A stretch of 64,000 bases of DNA. It comes from Acanthopleura granulata. Its lineage: Eukaryota; Mollusca; Polyplacophora; Chitonida; Chitonidae. Numbering within the stretch: the first letter of the stretch is position 1; the number at the start of each line of letters is the position of its first letter. The notes beneath the pieces were generated by a model that saw only the letters and a program-made list of their open reading frames with translations, was not told the origin of the DNA and ran no database searches. Made by a program: the position numbers and the translations under genes. The stretch lies in assembly GCA_016165875.1 (NCBI GenBank), contig JABBOT010000005.1:30461943-30525942 (forward strand). The letters are read 5' to 3'. Positions 25,047-38,618 of this stretch are shown piece by piece.

Positions 25047-25405
25047 CATAGGTCGATGTAGCTAATATCACTTTTCTTTACCAACACAGTTAGAGTATCG
25101 CGGTAAACACAATCCAGTAAATCAGAGATTTCGGCACAATCCTGTTTCACAATATATATTCCGTTGGTTACAAAGACAATCACAGCATTACCACTGCTCT
25201 CAAAGCAACGACTTTGTGTACCCTGATTGGTTACACCTAATACATTTGTAACAGGCTTATCTCTATATATCCACCTCAAATGGTGTAAATGTATAAGTTT
25301 TCTGGGTGCCTTGGATGAGTTGGCTTTATGTACCACATAAACCAGAGGGTCGACGTTTAAAAATGAGTATGTCACAGAGTAAATAAGTAGAGAAAAGGGC
25401 ATCAA
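25047..25405 (-). CDS. Candidate internal coding exon, function unknown
   Basis: I do not recognise this protein. A minus-strand frame of about 119 codons ends exactly at CTATG|GTAAGAT, a strong donor at 25047/25046. The last 60 residues (for example NAVIVFVTNGIYIVK and LVKKSDISYIDL) alternate hydrophobic strands and turns, as in a beta-propeller or similar beta-rich fold; that reading is inference. The 5' boundary is uncertain: acceptor-like AGs lie inside the frame, for example near 25322 and 25280, and the first codon shown, at 25405, is TTG rather than ATG. A fragment of a gene with long introns, or a relic, are both possible. Confidence 0.4.
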
Positions 25406-25478
25406 TGGTGTTTATGTTACTATTCATGAAAACTGGGTTTAGTAACCACTGAAGTTTTACCCTCGTTCCGTGAAGCAC

Positions 25479-25540
25479 GAAGCGACAAGACGATAACACG
25501 AAACGATGGGAGGATGGCACGAAGCGATGGGACCATGCTA
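25479..25540. repeat. 21 bp tandem repeat, three units
   Basis: Units begin at GAAGCGACAAG (25479), GAAACGATGGG (25500) and GAAGCGATGGG (25521), each 21 bp and ending in a CAC-like triplet. A partial fourth lies just upstream. Confidence 0.7.
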
Positions 25541-26172
25541 GCATCGCATCGCTTCTCTTTACCAGCTTGCTCCTCTGTGATAGCAAGAGAGCAGTTTAAA
25601 AGGCTTATTTTGATGAATATCAATCCGAAACTTGTCCTTTGCCTGTTATTCAGGCTGACCTATTTTCGGTTGACAAATGTTTGCTTGAATGCAATCTTGT
25701 TTTTGCCATTATTCTCTTACCATGGATCTGTTTTACCCTGAACGGAGTAATTGAAGTTACGAGCGGAAGCTTCTACTCATTGCCACATAAAGCCCTAGAT
25801 TGTGGCACCTCCTCAACGACCGACGGCTTAAAATTAAAGTTGATGGCTTACCCCATACCTGTTTTTGTCAATAATTAATGTAGGGTTATGCTCCTCTTCG
25901 AAGCTTCCAGAAAGAATTTAAAAGAGTCAACGAGGCACATGCTCGGGGTCACTTTAGCTTACGTTTGGAAATATTTGAGTGTTTCGTTTCTAGACGATAC
26001 GTTTGTCGTGTTTGGATTGGTCTCTTAGGTCTACATTTAAGATAATTAGGTTTGTCGCCGTTGGTAGATGAGATGTTCTACAGTATATCGGGACAGGGAA
26101 GGGGAAGCCATGGCGTCGTCTTTCTGCATTTTAACAACAGAAGACAGTACACAGTAAATAACTTCAATTAGA
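25541..26172. other. Intergenic stretch; nothing recognised
   Basis: No coding-like frame or repeat stood out. Confidence 0.35.
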
Positions 26173-26290
26173 CATTTGTATACCAGCCGTCAACCAAAAT
26201 GGGCGTTCCCTGTCAAAGGTCATTTTGCGAAACAACGTTCCACACAAAGCACCAAAGCCACATCTTAAAAGGCACAGAATTAGAACGAAA
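26173..26290 (+). repeat. Dispersed repeat of unknown class, copy 1
   Basis: It shares CATTTGTATACCAGCCGTC, AACCAAAATGGGCGTTC and CACAAAGCACCAAAG, in the same order and spacing, with 62884-62995 (plus) and 54293-54407 (minus). I saw no terminal inverted repeats or tRNA boxes, so the class is unknown. Confidence 0.6.
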
Positions 26291-27482
26291 TCATTCAAGG
26301 AACTGCTGGTGCTTGATAATACGTTTATGTATATGCATATATGTATATACAGCTGAGCTCCGTCATTCTTCTCCACGGTATGGCTGAAATCTTGCCTATG
26401 TGTCGTTAAGCCATAATCATTCATTCATTCTCAGTCAGCCTCGTCACCACAACATGACATTTGCGACACCTCCTTCCAGCTTAATTCAGGTCAGATGGAG
26501 TTGTCACTAAGCGTGAGTTGCTTTGGTGGCCAAATTGAGGAAACTGTATAGATTCTTGGTGTTGGGAACTTTTCTGCTGTTAAACCTATACCCTGTCAAG
26601 CAGATTTCTTTCCATTTGTCATTGCGATATGGTAGCAACACCTTCACTCTGTTCAAATTCTAAGCTACAAAATGTTAAATTCTTTGTCTTAGCTTGTTGA
26701 TGTTTTTTTTATATTATATCAATATTCCTCAAAATTAGACTTTCTCTTCTAAAATAATATGGAAAATGATATTTCCTTACAGTGTTGATGAAATAATGCT
26801 TGACAATCCGCAAATAATCATTCCTTACACGATGAAATGTTAAAATCGCCATGCTTTGGGTTAAACGGCGTTCCCTTGTACTGTGTGATTTATTATATCG
26901 ATTTAAAGAAATCAACAAGTCAGAAATATATCTACTTTTAATCACTTTAAATCCACAAATAGAAACTTAGTGTTCGAATTCAGAAGACACCAAAACACAC
27001 CACGCGTGAATGAAATGTATAACACCTTGCCACAACAATTAATGCTGAAAATTTTACATGTGCCTTAACTGGACTTTTATAACAAACTGCTCATTTCCGT
27101 TCATTGCCTTTAAAATTACTAGGTACCTATACGCATGTCATGAATTTGTACCTCAACAACTAATTAGCAGGAAGGCATTTCAAGAAATTAACTTGGTAAA
27201 GTTAGTATCTAAAAACCTCAGTAACTGATAGTCTTGATACACGAGTATACATGAAACTCCGATCAACCAAGGCAGTGCACCAGGTGTCAGTCAGGTAGAG
27301 AGTCTGACCATATGCCAGTCCCGCTTCCGAGGAGAGAAAGGATGAGGACGTTTTCCAAGGTGTAAATTGGATATTTAGACAGATCACAGCTGGGGAACTA
27401 GCCGTCTACGTGCACTGATGATACAGATAACCAAAGTAGAGCTATTGTCCTTATAACTGAGTGAACTGGTGAAGGAACGCGC
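26291..27482. other. Intergenic stretch; nothing recognised
   Basis: AT-rich with short non-coding frames only. Confidence 0.35.
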
Positions 27483-27620
27483 ACCACCCTCAACCGTACC
27501 ACTGTGAATAACCTGTTCTGAATACCACCCTCAACCGTACCACTGTGAATAACCTGTTCTGAATACCACCCTCAACCGTACCACTGCGAATAACCTGTTC
27601 TGAATACCACCTAAACCGTT
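27483..27620. repeat. 41 bp tandem repeat, three near-identical units and one partial
   Basis: Units begin ACCACCCTCAACCGTACCAC at 27483, 27524 and 27565. They differ by a single T/C change (ACTGTGAAT versus ACTGCGAAT), indicating recent expansion. A shortened unit with ACCACCTAAACCGTT follows. Confidence 0.9.
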
Positions 27621-27849
27621 GATTCATGTATACCACACCACATAGCTTTTTTTTAAACATCGTGTAAACAGGCGATTAAACGATGCCAAAACGGATAAAC
27701 ATCTTCTAAAAATCATAAATAAAAACCTCTCCAAAAGCGAATTATTATTAGAGCCGGGCTTATATCTTGATACCTGTGTCGTCTTAATACAATTGAACTA
27801 CATGGCACTTCAGTATGGATTAGAAATAATCCTGGATAAGGCCTGTTCA

Positions 27850-28355
27850 TAAGTTAAACCGGTGGCCTGTTCATCCCACAGCCGGTAACAGGTAAACACC
27901 ATGTAAACTGGCTATCTGCAGTGTGAATCTCAAAAATAAGAGCCTGGTACCGGTTACAGAAGTCTTGGGAATATTGCATGTGATGATCTATTCTCTGCTC
28001 AAACACATGAAGTAACCGATGATCAATTCACACCACAAGAACCTGTCCTAAGCACCGTGTAAGCTGGCAATTTAATCAGACCACAACCGAGAACTTGCCC
28101 CTAAACAGCGTGTGAACCGGCAACCTCTACACACCACTGCCGAAAACTGTCCCATAAGCACCCTCTGAACCGGCAAACTATGCACATCACAGTCGAGAGC
28201 CTGTCCAAAGCATCGTGCAAGCCGGCAAACTGTAGACACCACAGCCAAGAACCTGTTCTAAGCACCTAGCAAACCGGCAAACTATGCACACCACAACCGA
28301 GAGCCTGTGTTAAGCACCTTGTAAACCGGCAAACTATGCACACCACAGCGAAGAA
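27850..28355. repeat. 52 bp degenerate minisatellite, about six to seven units
   Basis: The marker AACCGGCAAAC recurs at 28062 (as AGCTGG), 28115, 28168, 28220, 28272 and 28324, a period of 52-53 bp. Each unit also has CACACCACA, a GAGAGCCTGT-like box and AAGCACC. Units left of 28020 are more diverged. It resembles the 41 bp array at 27.5 kb in shared AACCTGTTCT and ACCAC words, so both may derive from one ancestral repeat. Confidence 0.8.
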
Positions 28356-31300
28356 TCCGTACAGTAAAGAAACCAGTGATTTAGCTACAAAAACGCCCAG
28401 GAAGCACAGAACTCACTGGCCCTGGTGTCCGGTATATAACAGCGGTCTAGTCAGAACTGAACTAAAGACTTCGAGTTTATTTTCCGTATGGCCCTATACA
28501 ACAATTTCATTGGGTTGGGGGCGTCAAGAAAGGCCTTTCAATCCGTCGTCGACATTCTTAACGCTTGTCTTTTTAGTTTTTTTTTTTTTATTTTCCGCCA
28601 TGCTCCGAGGAGACACTGCCTCTGCATTACTCTTTGATCGGGGCAAATTCAATCGCCAGCCGCCAGGGACTTCCCTGGTTTATTCAGCGGTATCTATAGA
28701 GCTCGCCGTGAGCCAGAAGAAAACCATTAGCGACATCCATTACCTATATACACGCCATAATGTATACTTAAGGCGCTATGAAAGGATGCTTTAAGAAATC
28801 GATCCGCATCCTTCTGCTGAAGAAGTGTGCTGTTTAGGCGTACATTATATCTGTAAAAATTTTAAAAAAGGTTATCTGTAAAGTCTTTTTTACATCCTTT
28901 GAACACTTGTTCAGTGTACAGTACATTTTGTATCCTTTTCTGTGTGCTCCATTTCAAAAAGGACAGGATTACACCTATTAAAAGATTGATTTTTTCTTAA
29001 CTAATCAAGAGACATAATAAGAATAGAGCGCTTTAGTATAGACGGTGGAAACAGAGCGGGAAAATGCATCTTCGTTTTACATTATTTTAATAATAGTTTA
29101 TAATATTTATATTTAAAGTATTAAATAATATGCTTTTGACCTAGGATATATATTGACAACTAAAAGACAGTTATTTATGTACTTCATTTACTTTTTTATT
29201 TATTTTGGTTCTTACGTATCATTAGTTCGTAGTCTTACATAACTTAGAAAATCCTCTCGGGTGGGGTGAACTGCTGTAAATAGACGGATTTATTATTGAT
29301 AAGCGAGATATCGCGATGAATAGGTAGCGGTTAGGAAGGTGTGTCATGAAATGCAATTCACAAGAGGCTTGTGTGTAATTGTAGACGTATAAACATGGCA
29401 TACTCACACAGGCTTAGCATGTAAGATAATATGGTAACACAGGTATTGTATACTATTTATGCCTGCCTGCTTTCTCAGTATTAACCAAATATAGCCAAAA
29501 GTTACAGGTGACTTCTCCAGTCCATAGCTTCTTCGCCTATCACAGAATGTTACACGAACGTTCGGCAGTCATCACTGTATCACGCCCATTACTGTACAAA
29601 GTATGATGCTTTCAATGACTTACCGTCAACGTGGCAGTGTCCACACCATCATTGCAGGCGACTGAACACCGGTTTACACGTCAGCTGTGACAAGCATTCT
29701 GCAAAGAGTTTGCTGAAATTGTGCGCGCAACTCTTCTAGGTAACCACGCTGCGGGTAGTGAATCCTTAGTGTGGCCGTATCGCCCCAGTGCTAAGCACAC
29801 GGCGCTAAGTAAGACCACCGTATCCCGTAGAACAGTTAAGCCGTGCTTAACACTGTCTCCAGAGCAGTCGTACCAGCTGTGACTTCACCTGAGGGAAAAC
29901 AAAAAGGAGATGAGTCAAAAACCTTCACTGGCGTAGTGAGTCTTTTACGAGTTGTAACTGAGTCATATACAGACAGAGAGGTTACTTTCATCAACACATC
30001 ATTGACATATATACAGGCACTGTGGGTAGCCTACTTCATTTACCCACGTACGAGGAAACCTGGGTCTGACTGGTTAATTAAATCGGGAAATACATTAGCA
30101 GCAGCGCGTATCATGTCATTAGCACTTGCTAACTGTATACTGCGACCCGCTTTTGACGCGCCTTTAGGCGGATAATTTATCCATTGCTCATACTTTTTGC
30201 AATATCAATATCATTTTGTCTATTTTATGCCCTTTAACAATAAAGCCTATGTTTTTAGTTTTGTAACAGAGGCGTTACAAAAAAGCCACAATTAGATTTG
30301 TCTATCGCAGGACTTTGAATTTAAATAGCTTAAATATTTCTGACTTTCTGGTTGTTGCATATGAATTTCTCAGAAAGATCATTAATTCTATACATCCAGT
30401 AAGGGCGAATGTTTGAGCCCAGTTCCCGTAGATTTGTCAATGTATTGTTATCCCATTTAAGCCAAATGCCTATTTTTTCAATCCACATTTCTGTCACCGG
30501 TGGAAATGTGCCAAATAAGCAACCCAACACTGCAACGCTATCATTTATTCTCCTTCTCAAACAGTCACTCCGATCTGCAGGAACAGCCCACAGCTATATA
30601 ATGTCACGCTATTGCCGTGTCTAGCCCAGGCACACGTACTGCCATTGCTTGATTAAGCGTATGTTACCAGTGTGGCCCAATTAAACCCAGAGAGAAGTGG
30701 AATCTATGTGGAGGTTATATTCCCATTCTCTTCAGTGTTGCCCCCAAGGTCAGTAACTGAATGGATCCGATTCCATTCGACCTCTAAGCGCCTTGGAGAA
30801 AGTCTCCCCTTTCCATCCGTAAAGTATATACGCCTCTCGGCTACATTTGTCTTCTTTCATGTTTGATCACACAAGTACTAAAGCAAGAGCACCTGCCTTT
30901 AAATTATCAGGACGTTCTCAACACATTGTAAACGTTGGAATGCTTTTTATTAATTTCTATTCTTTTATTACACAGTAAAGTATAACCCATTTCCTTTTTT
31001 GTGCTGCCCAGTGTATTTCAAACATTGCGCTTGCATTAACCAATTGCCGAGAATATCTAGGGCATGGGGTCCAAAAAAAAGACCTACTGTGACAATTGCT
31101 AGTTTATAATCTAACTGGTTCAAAATTGGGCAAAATTGTAAGAAAAGGCTTAATTAAACTGTTCGAAATAGTTGTCAGCAAGTATAGAATGGCTGATAAT
31201 GCTAGCAGTGATCACAGTAAAATAAAGCTTGTGGCACAACCTTAGAGCGAAGTAGTGAAATCAAATGTATCTATGCAACAGCACCTATGGTATATAAGAC

Positions 31301-34300
31301 TTATACGGTAAGTATATAGCGTAGCGAGATCAATGTGCCTGGACGTCAGATCCACCGATTCATAACTGTCATCATTTTATCCCACAGTTATAGGTAATAA
31401 GTTTCCCGGTGTAATCAATATGGAGACTCAAGCCAGATCTGTTTGTCACAGCACGTATAAGAAACATGTGTTTTGACACCATTTCAGTTCCTCTCGCGTA
31501 GGTTAAAGCATTCCCGGGATTGAGAAAAAGTCATAAAGTACTGGCTTCTTATTTTCCAATCACATATTAGGATGGGCTTTTTCAATATTGGTCTCGGCCC
31601 TAACAGCGTTGTGTATATTTATATATACACCGTGTATGATATCTGCTTCCTCTCTTCCAGGCGGTCAAGCAATAATTTCAATGTTACAGAAATACATCTA
31701 CGTACGTCAAGAGGTGCTATATAATATCAACGACAGCATCTGCTTCCTCTATAATTGTTCATATCCATGTGCCAGTTTGCCCGTGGCTTTGCTGATGATA
31801 TTAATATTATCTGCCTCAATAACACGATCGACGCAGACAAATCGATCCCTCCATATCTACCAGAAATTGTCCATCAAAACACCATAAAAAAAAAACACAC
31901 AACGGAACAAAAGAAGCAAATGCTACAGGAATGAAAACGTCCAAAAAAAAAGATTGAGCGCTCGAAGGAAATTCCCAATAATAACGGACTGGTGTGACAG
32001 CTAATTGTGAAAAAAACGCTGAGCCAGTGTCACCCGATTTCTGTAAGGCAAAAGAATGCAACAATTTATATGACCAGTTTGATACATATTGCTCCTGCGT
32101 GGAGTATGATTACACCCATTATTGGCCATGGTTGTGTATTAGTTTGGGTGCTGTGTATTTTGCCATGCTGCAAATCGCACAGGTTATCCAAACTAGGTGA
32201 AATGCTAATCATATATATGGTGGCAATCAACTTGCATGTGTAAGTAAAAATTGAAATCCTGTTCATACCACGCTGAAAGTATCTTCGCTAATTTCACTCC
32301 ACCAGACACGTATTACTGAGTTCTTCACTGGCTATATCCCAAGCCACCACGGAACTGAATAACATCGTTCAAAATAAGGCGATGGAGTCGGAAACCGGAG
32401 AACATACAACACTAATTCTCTGCACTATGACTACTCAACAATGTACACGAATAATTCCGCGAAAACCTTAATTATGCAGTGAAACGACGAAAAACGCGTA
32501 TAAAACCAATTTGCCATGAAAAGAGTTTCTACAGAGACTAACTGCCTTCAAATATTTTGCACTCCACACGAGAATAACGACTGTCGTTAAGGAACAAAGC
32601 ATTGCTCATGGCTTTATACTAACATTTCTTGTACAAAGCAGTAGCTAAATCTGGTTTGCAACTTTCGACAACAGAAATAGTTTAGTTTTACCATGCAAAA
32701 GCTTGAAGCTGAGAAATGAAACAACTTTGATGTTATGAAAGATGTTGCATATACAGATATATAAAAGTTTATATTGGACTGCGACGCTTCTCATTGTCCA
32801 AGCATTTACAAGAGGTTTCACAACAAAATGCATGTAGTATAGTTATAAAACTGGTGTACAGGTCTTTTCCTGAGATTCTGATTCAAACACATGATTTGTA
32901 ATGTCAAACGTAAACAAGTTCTCGGATATAAAAATCATTCTTTTGTCGATAAATGCAAGGAACTAAAACATATTGAATTCCATAACACAAAGTCACAATT
33001 AATTAAATGTGAGGAATTACATTGGAGGCGGAATTAATTTTTTGTGATTTCTATTAACATTCGGAATCACAACAACAATTTAACTACTGTGATTTTCCGT
33101 TGTCTTTAAGACAGTATAGATTGATGTTTGCTCGGAGAATAAGTTCGTTTCCTTTATTATAAAGGTGAGTCAGTGATTCATCATTGTCGCCATATTCGAT
33201 TTTTTCGCACGCATTTTTCAATTTCAAAAACACCAGACGCCTTTGTTTGATCCCCAAAAGTTCTATTCATGTGTATCTTTTCAGTGTTAAAATATTTACA
33301 GGTAAATAGTAAAACCCAGTCTGGAAAGTTTGGGATGGTTCCTTTCATATCGGATGGATGTCAATAAAGCTATATGCTTTAAGTAATTAACAAGCAGATG
33401 AAAGCCAACTATTGCTTGAGAAACTGAAACCAGACGGATGGCTTGTCCAGTCAATAAACTCTTGCACGCGTTGCGTTTATTTGATGATAACAGTGTCCTG
33501 TGGCCATTTTCTTTTTTCCTTTTTCAGATTTATGTGGCGTTTCTTTTGGAATAATTCACGCTTCAAAATTTTTTTGACCCCGTAAAAATGAAGAAGAACC
33601 TGGCAAGTTACAAAATGACATGAATTCCACTATAAACTCTGGCGGAGCACGTGTCTGACGGTGTTGTCACGTGTCAGAGGCACCGCTGATTTCATTACAT
33701 CTATATAATTGGCATTCATGTACCACGTCAGGTGCAAGGCACTGTGACCTCTGTTCTCTCCCTAGATCAAATTAACCTTCAATTAAAGCTAGACTGAGGC
33801 ACTGAATGTTTCACATCGTTGGTATTTTGTGAACACAACACATCATCCGAATGACTACGATTGTCCTGAATTTGGGCGCTTTTTATTATTCAGTGCAGTG
33901 CTAGAAACAACTTGAATTTTATTTGATTTAACAACAAATCATTTTTTCGGGGTGGAAGGAGGGGGAGTGTGAGGTCTTTATCACGACAACAGATCCAGTA
34001 ATTTAGTTATTACGAAATGTAGTTTTGCCAAACGTCGAGTGTGCTACACAGAGTATTCAGTCGAATGTTCTCTGATGGATGCTCCCGATTAATTTACGAA
34101 TTATGGAGTTAAAGTTCGAACCAATTTTTTCTTAAATATTATCCTTGCGTAATGCAACCACTGATCATGATGGGCTATATGTTAAGGAAACGGCTTAAGT
34201 TTGGCTTAGAAATGTATACTTTGATTGTACCCACCAAAGCTGTGTTGCACAGTGACTGTGATATCCCCATTCGATGGGAAGGGAGTAAATGGTGTGGTTT

Positions 34301-37028
34301 TGTGATGTCGTAGTGCCCCTCACTCTTATGAACCTGGAACAAAAATTCCATGTACATATACATTTACCTCTGTCTCATAACCATGCCCTTGCCAGTTTCA
34401 TTTTGTCATAGGATTGTGGTTTATCACATTGGCTCAGCTATTTTACTTCAAAGAGCACTATCAGAAGCCGTAAGTTTTGTACGTTTTTAAAGTGAACTAG
34501 CAAATAAAATTTGACATTTAGAAACAATAGCCTCTTTAGAATTCACACAGTAATGCTGAAGTGCAAAAGCGAACAAGAGCCTTTATTAGAAATACACCCA
34601 GTGCGGTGACAAACAGAGAAATGGTCGTCTAAATAGTAAACGGGACACACAAATTCAATGCCGAGACGAGTCGAGCCTAAGACTGCCTACTTTTTTTTGT
34701 CATCGCTCTGTCCTCAGCATGAGAGGATAACATAGACTTTGGTCGGTGTCCGTTTATGTGACTGGCTGTGGCATGTGCCATACATGATGATGTCGACATC
34801 ATGACCTTTCACAGAGGCAGTGTTATAAACATGTTGCCCCCGAGGCCAGTCTACATTCGAAGGGGCTACATCACCAGAAAATGCAGGACGAAATTCCCCC
34901 ACGTGTAACGCACATGAATACCGACCATATAACTGGGAAAGAAGTGGACTCCAACAAACGCTAGAATGCGCCAATGGGGATATGAATGTGGTCGACAGCT
35001 TATGGGAGAACTCTGACAATTGCTTCCTGCCTTAAACAAAGGGGTCCAAAGCCTTGTGTCCCTTTGGTCTTTCTTGGATTACGTCACATATCTAGGTGCA
35101 TATGTGCGCAGAAAGCACTTAGGTAGTGCAAAAACACTGCAGCGTCACAGCAGAAAACGGCCTGTTTCTTTGCGATTTTGACCCTTTTGTTCTGCCCACC
35201 AGAGCCTCCCATCGCCACCTGCCCCCCCCCCCCGAGAACTAGCCGGGGAATGTACAAGTTTCCTCCTCAAGGAAGGGTTGAACCCTTACCTTGTGTGTAC
35301 CAGCATCCTCTGATATAACTACGTATACATAATGCAAAATTCATAGTTTCTACATACTACAGAGCCAATATATAGTAAAAAAAATGAGTATGGTCATATA
35401 AAGAACCTTAAACATTTTTCTTTCTCTCTCCTGATCTCTGAAGTTACTTCTTTGTGAAGATTTTAAGCGAAAATTAAAGCATGAACTGTGACAATTTCAT
35501 GTTCGTTAATTCAAGTCGACCAATATGAATCACTGATGACACTGATGGTTGCGGCTTTTCTACAAAACTAGATGTTATAACTCAAAAGTTATTTTTGTGT
35601 ACATTATGAAAGCCTCCATTCTCAATAGGAGCAATATTGCCTGCATTTTTGTGTTCTTGATGACACAAGCTGAGCATTGGAGTGATTCGGTCGTCGTTGA
35701 AATATGACGCACGATCGAATCAATCTTCGTAATCATCCATTAGTTTTCATGAATTTCCGTTATCATATTTTTTCAGTTTATTGCTCAAAAACTTTTTAGT
35801 GTCATTTCTGTGTTCCAGTTTCAAGATGTAATCTGTTTTTTGTGTGTGTAGAGTAACAGAAACTTCCGCCAGACATGCAATCTGTGTATTGATAACTTTC
35901 ATTTTTTGTTGTGGACATCTTTTACCGTCCACTTTGCCTTGAAGTGTATTTCTCTTTCCTTTCCCGGGAATTATTCGTCGCAGAGCACATGAACCTACGT
36001 GGCCATATTAAAGTATTGTATCCCTCGACAATCACAAAAAACAACTAATACTGGCGAGAGCTTTATTCTTTCGTTTTGTGCAGTTTCGAGAGACATTTCT
36101 TATGACATTTATGACATGATACACAATCTCATTTTTTTTTAAATTGACGTATTATTTAATAGACGGCAGCTTGGTGCCAGAACTTGTACAGTAATAATAC
36201 ATGTAACCTGACATCCAATTAAAAACGTCTTTGCGCCTACGTAAGTTGACACTTTTTGATGTTGAAAAGCATTTTTTGAATAACCACAGTTTGCGAAGCT
36301 ACACGTGTAGCTTGGACTCAATGACAAATAAATGCACCGTTAGCGGTACATGTATCCATGCATACATATGTGTGATATTTAGAGCAAAACGTGGCAATAT
36401 ATACTTCATTATCTTTGCGTTCACCATAAACAGCTAAAAAAAAGCCACTGAAATATCCCTCCGAAACATGTAACATGTAAAAAACATATCAAGACTATGC
36501 ACTAATTATTAGCATATAATTAGGTCAATCTCATTGACTGATCGGTTTACATATATCGCATATATTTGCTGTTTTATAAAGATTATTTTGAGTTGTGTTA
36601 TATTTAGCATAAAGAAAGTACACTTGCGGGTAACACTCGCGCCAGTAGGCAACATTTATTACATGTCATGGATCGCATGGAAATTGTTAGGATTCTTGAC
36701 TTTCCATCGCCAGAACAAAGGGGATGTTGGCCGAAGAGAAACTCCGGACTTGCCCTACATCGGCTTTTTTGTGGCGACCAGGGGGAGATAATCAATCGTC
36801 CGCGATTGTGCAGCTGTTTCTAAAATAGTCTTACAAGAAGTTGCTTGCAGGTCTTTTGTTTTCAACTACGAAGACATTTATCACTTTGTGTTAGTTTGTT
36901 AGTTACTGGATAAACGTATGCGCTAAACTTTTCAATGTGCAAAGTTATGTATTATTGTAAGAAGGCACAGCGTCACTGAAATCTGGTCAGCAAGTTTTTA
37001 AAATCTTCGTATCAGGGTGTATCGGTAA
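28356..37028. other. Long intergenic stretch; little recognised
   Basis: No gene or complete transposon is identified in about 8.7 kb. There is a T-tract near 28576-28590 and a C-tract at 35221-35232. The longest frames, 28336-28794 plus (152 codons) and 34714-35019 minus (101 codons, TTG start), have no family signature. The second is the more protein-like, but its flanks show no convincing splice sites. Confidence 0.35.
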
Positions 37029-37175
37029 CTAACTACAATCGCCTTTCAACAAGTCAGGGTACCAATTATGAAGGTAAAATCTGCTTTTTATTGTTAATGT
37101 TCTTGAAAATGATACGACTGTTCTGAATTTTTCAAATTCAAATCCACTCGGCTTGGTGCCCAGCATAGCCACAAC
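37029..37175 (-). CDS. Candidate terminal coding exon, function unknown
   Basis: I do not recognise this protein. A textbook acceptor (GAGCTTCTTTCAG) precedes 37175. The minus frame is then open for 48 codons and ends at TAG (37029). It starts VVAMLGTKPSGFEFEKF and ends LLKGDCS, with mixed composition. No partner exon was found nearby on the minus strand, so a long upstream intron or chance are both possible. Confidence 0.3.
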   Translation of the reverse strand, partial: VVAMLGTKPSGFEFEKFRTVVSFSRTLTIKSRFYLHNWYPDLLKGDCS

Positions 37176-38552
37176 CTGAAAGAAGCTCAAATAGTGTTGA
37201 CTGTCATGGTAGTAAAGTAACACATAATCACTATGTCGCCGTTATGCCTGGCGGTAAGTTGAAATTTAAGTACCTGCTATGATGACGTCTGGGGAAGTTG
37301 TCACAAAATCATTTTGGTCCAAAGTCCAGACAAAGCCTACACCTTTAATATTAGTTAATCTAGAACAAAAAATAGCTCAAATCGCTTCTTGAAATGGGCC
37401 CCAAAGATGCAATCTCTGCTGTCATTCTTGCAGCCCTATGTAACATGTCGTTCCAGAATTTCAGAAAATAAACAAAAGCATAAGGGAAATGCATATATCT
37501 CTGCGGCCCATGTAAAGCTCGAGTAAACCTTCATGGCAACGGACAGGAAGAGCTTGATTCAAATCTACGTGTTTTCTAACTGTTCCTGTAAATGCTCAAG
37601 AATGCCCACGTAGACATTCTCTAGCGCCATAGCTCAAGTAGAAATAGGTAAAACAAATGTAGTGCTGTCAAAAATGTTGTAATTACATGTAAAGATCTCA
37701 TGAAAAGCTTAGTCCAAAAGCAAAATTAAACTATGAAAGACCATCACTGCAGTTTTGTGATCCACATACAAAACTGTTTAGTTTACAGACAGCTTGTTCA
37801 TTTACGTCGGGATCTTATTGGAAATGTAGACTGTAACTTTGTTACAGGTACATGTTTGTGTAGCGCCAAAACACAGATTTCGTCAAGCTAGATCCAACAT
37901 GATTTTTAAGAACGTTGTTTTTTTCATCCGTGATTTGTAACCTGTGCTACAATCTTCTGTCTTCACAGGCCGTTTCAAAAACAATGTGCGTCAGTCATGA
38001 CGTCATAGCCGTTTGAACTATCATGTGCTGCGGATTGAAAAACGCAACGTAATGCAATTATGTCAGGAGCACATACAAACAGCTTCTACGCCAGGTCTGG
38101 ACAACAATCGCCTTGGTTCAGTTTAAGAAATTTTTCCGTTGTCTTCAAAATATTTACTAAAAACTTCTATGTGGGGCTGATGTCAATGACCGTGCTCTTT
38201 GACCATAGTACTACGTGCCAGAGTTCAGTAACAGTCGCTGACATTGGCGATATGATGTACTCTTACAACAAAATGTCACAAGCACCACTCCTATACCTAT
38301 GAATCTGGTGTGACGAGAACGCCAAATTGAATTAAGCAAAAAGATTTTACATTTGGAGACAAAGACAGTAGATCGCTGGGCTATTATGAAATGAGAAACC
38401 GAGCCTTGGTCACTTGTCTCAGTGGGGCATCTCAGGTGTCTTCAGTACGGTGTTTCGGGGACCCAGGCACATAATGGCAATTGCATTAGAATCTCTCGAG
38501 AATGTTGTTGTCGAAATACAGCTAAAGACGACGAAAAGCGCTTTTCCCTCGA
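37176..38552. other. Intergenic stretch; nothing recognised
   Basis: AT-rich, without repeats or coding-like frames that I would defend. Confidence 0.35.
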
Positions 38553-38618
38553 GCTTTGCCCGGTTTCCTCCAATCATAGTAATGACCGTCATCGTGTAAG
38601 TGATAAATAAATGCTAAC
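38553..38618 (+). repeat. SINE family 1, short 3' remnant
   Basis: GCTTTGCCCGGTTTCCTCCA, CATAGTAATGACCGTCATCG and TGTAAGTGATAAATAAATG follow the order of the family 1 3' end, but the GAAATATTCTTGAGTACGGC block is deleted. Confidence 0.6.

Noticed and set aside
28336..28794. 152-codon plus-strand ORF
   Set aside because: It begins inside a minisatellite and crosses a T-tract that creates a false hydrophobic run. No splice context or family motif.
29600..29830. Minus-strand exon ending at TTGACG|GTAAGT near 29629
   Set aside because: The donor is strong, but frames leading to it are short (under 20 codons) or broken, so an exon is not supported.
34714..35019. 101-codon minus-strand ORF with fairly protein-like composition
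   Set aside because: It starts at TTG, has no clear acceptor or donor, and shows no family motif; left as non-coding.
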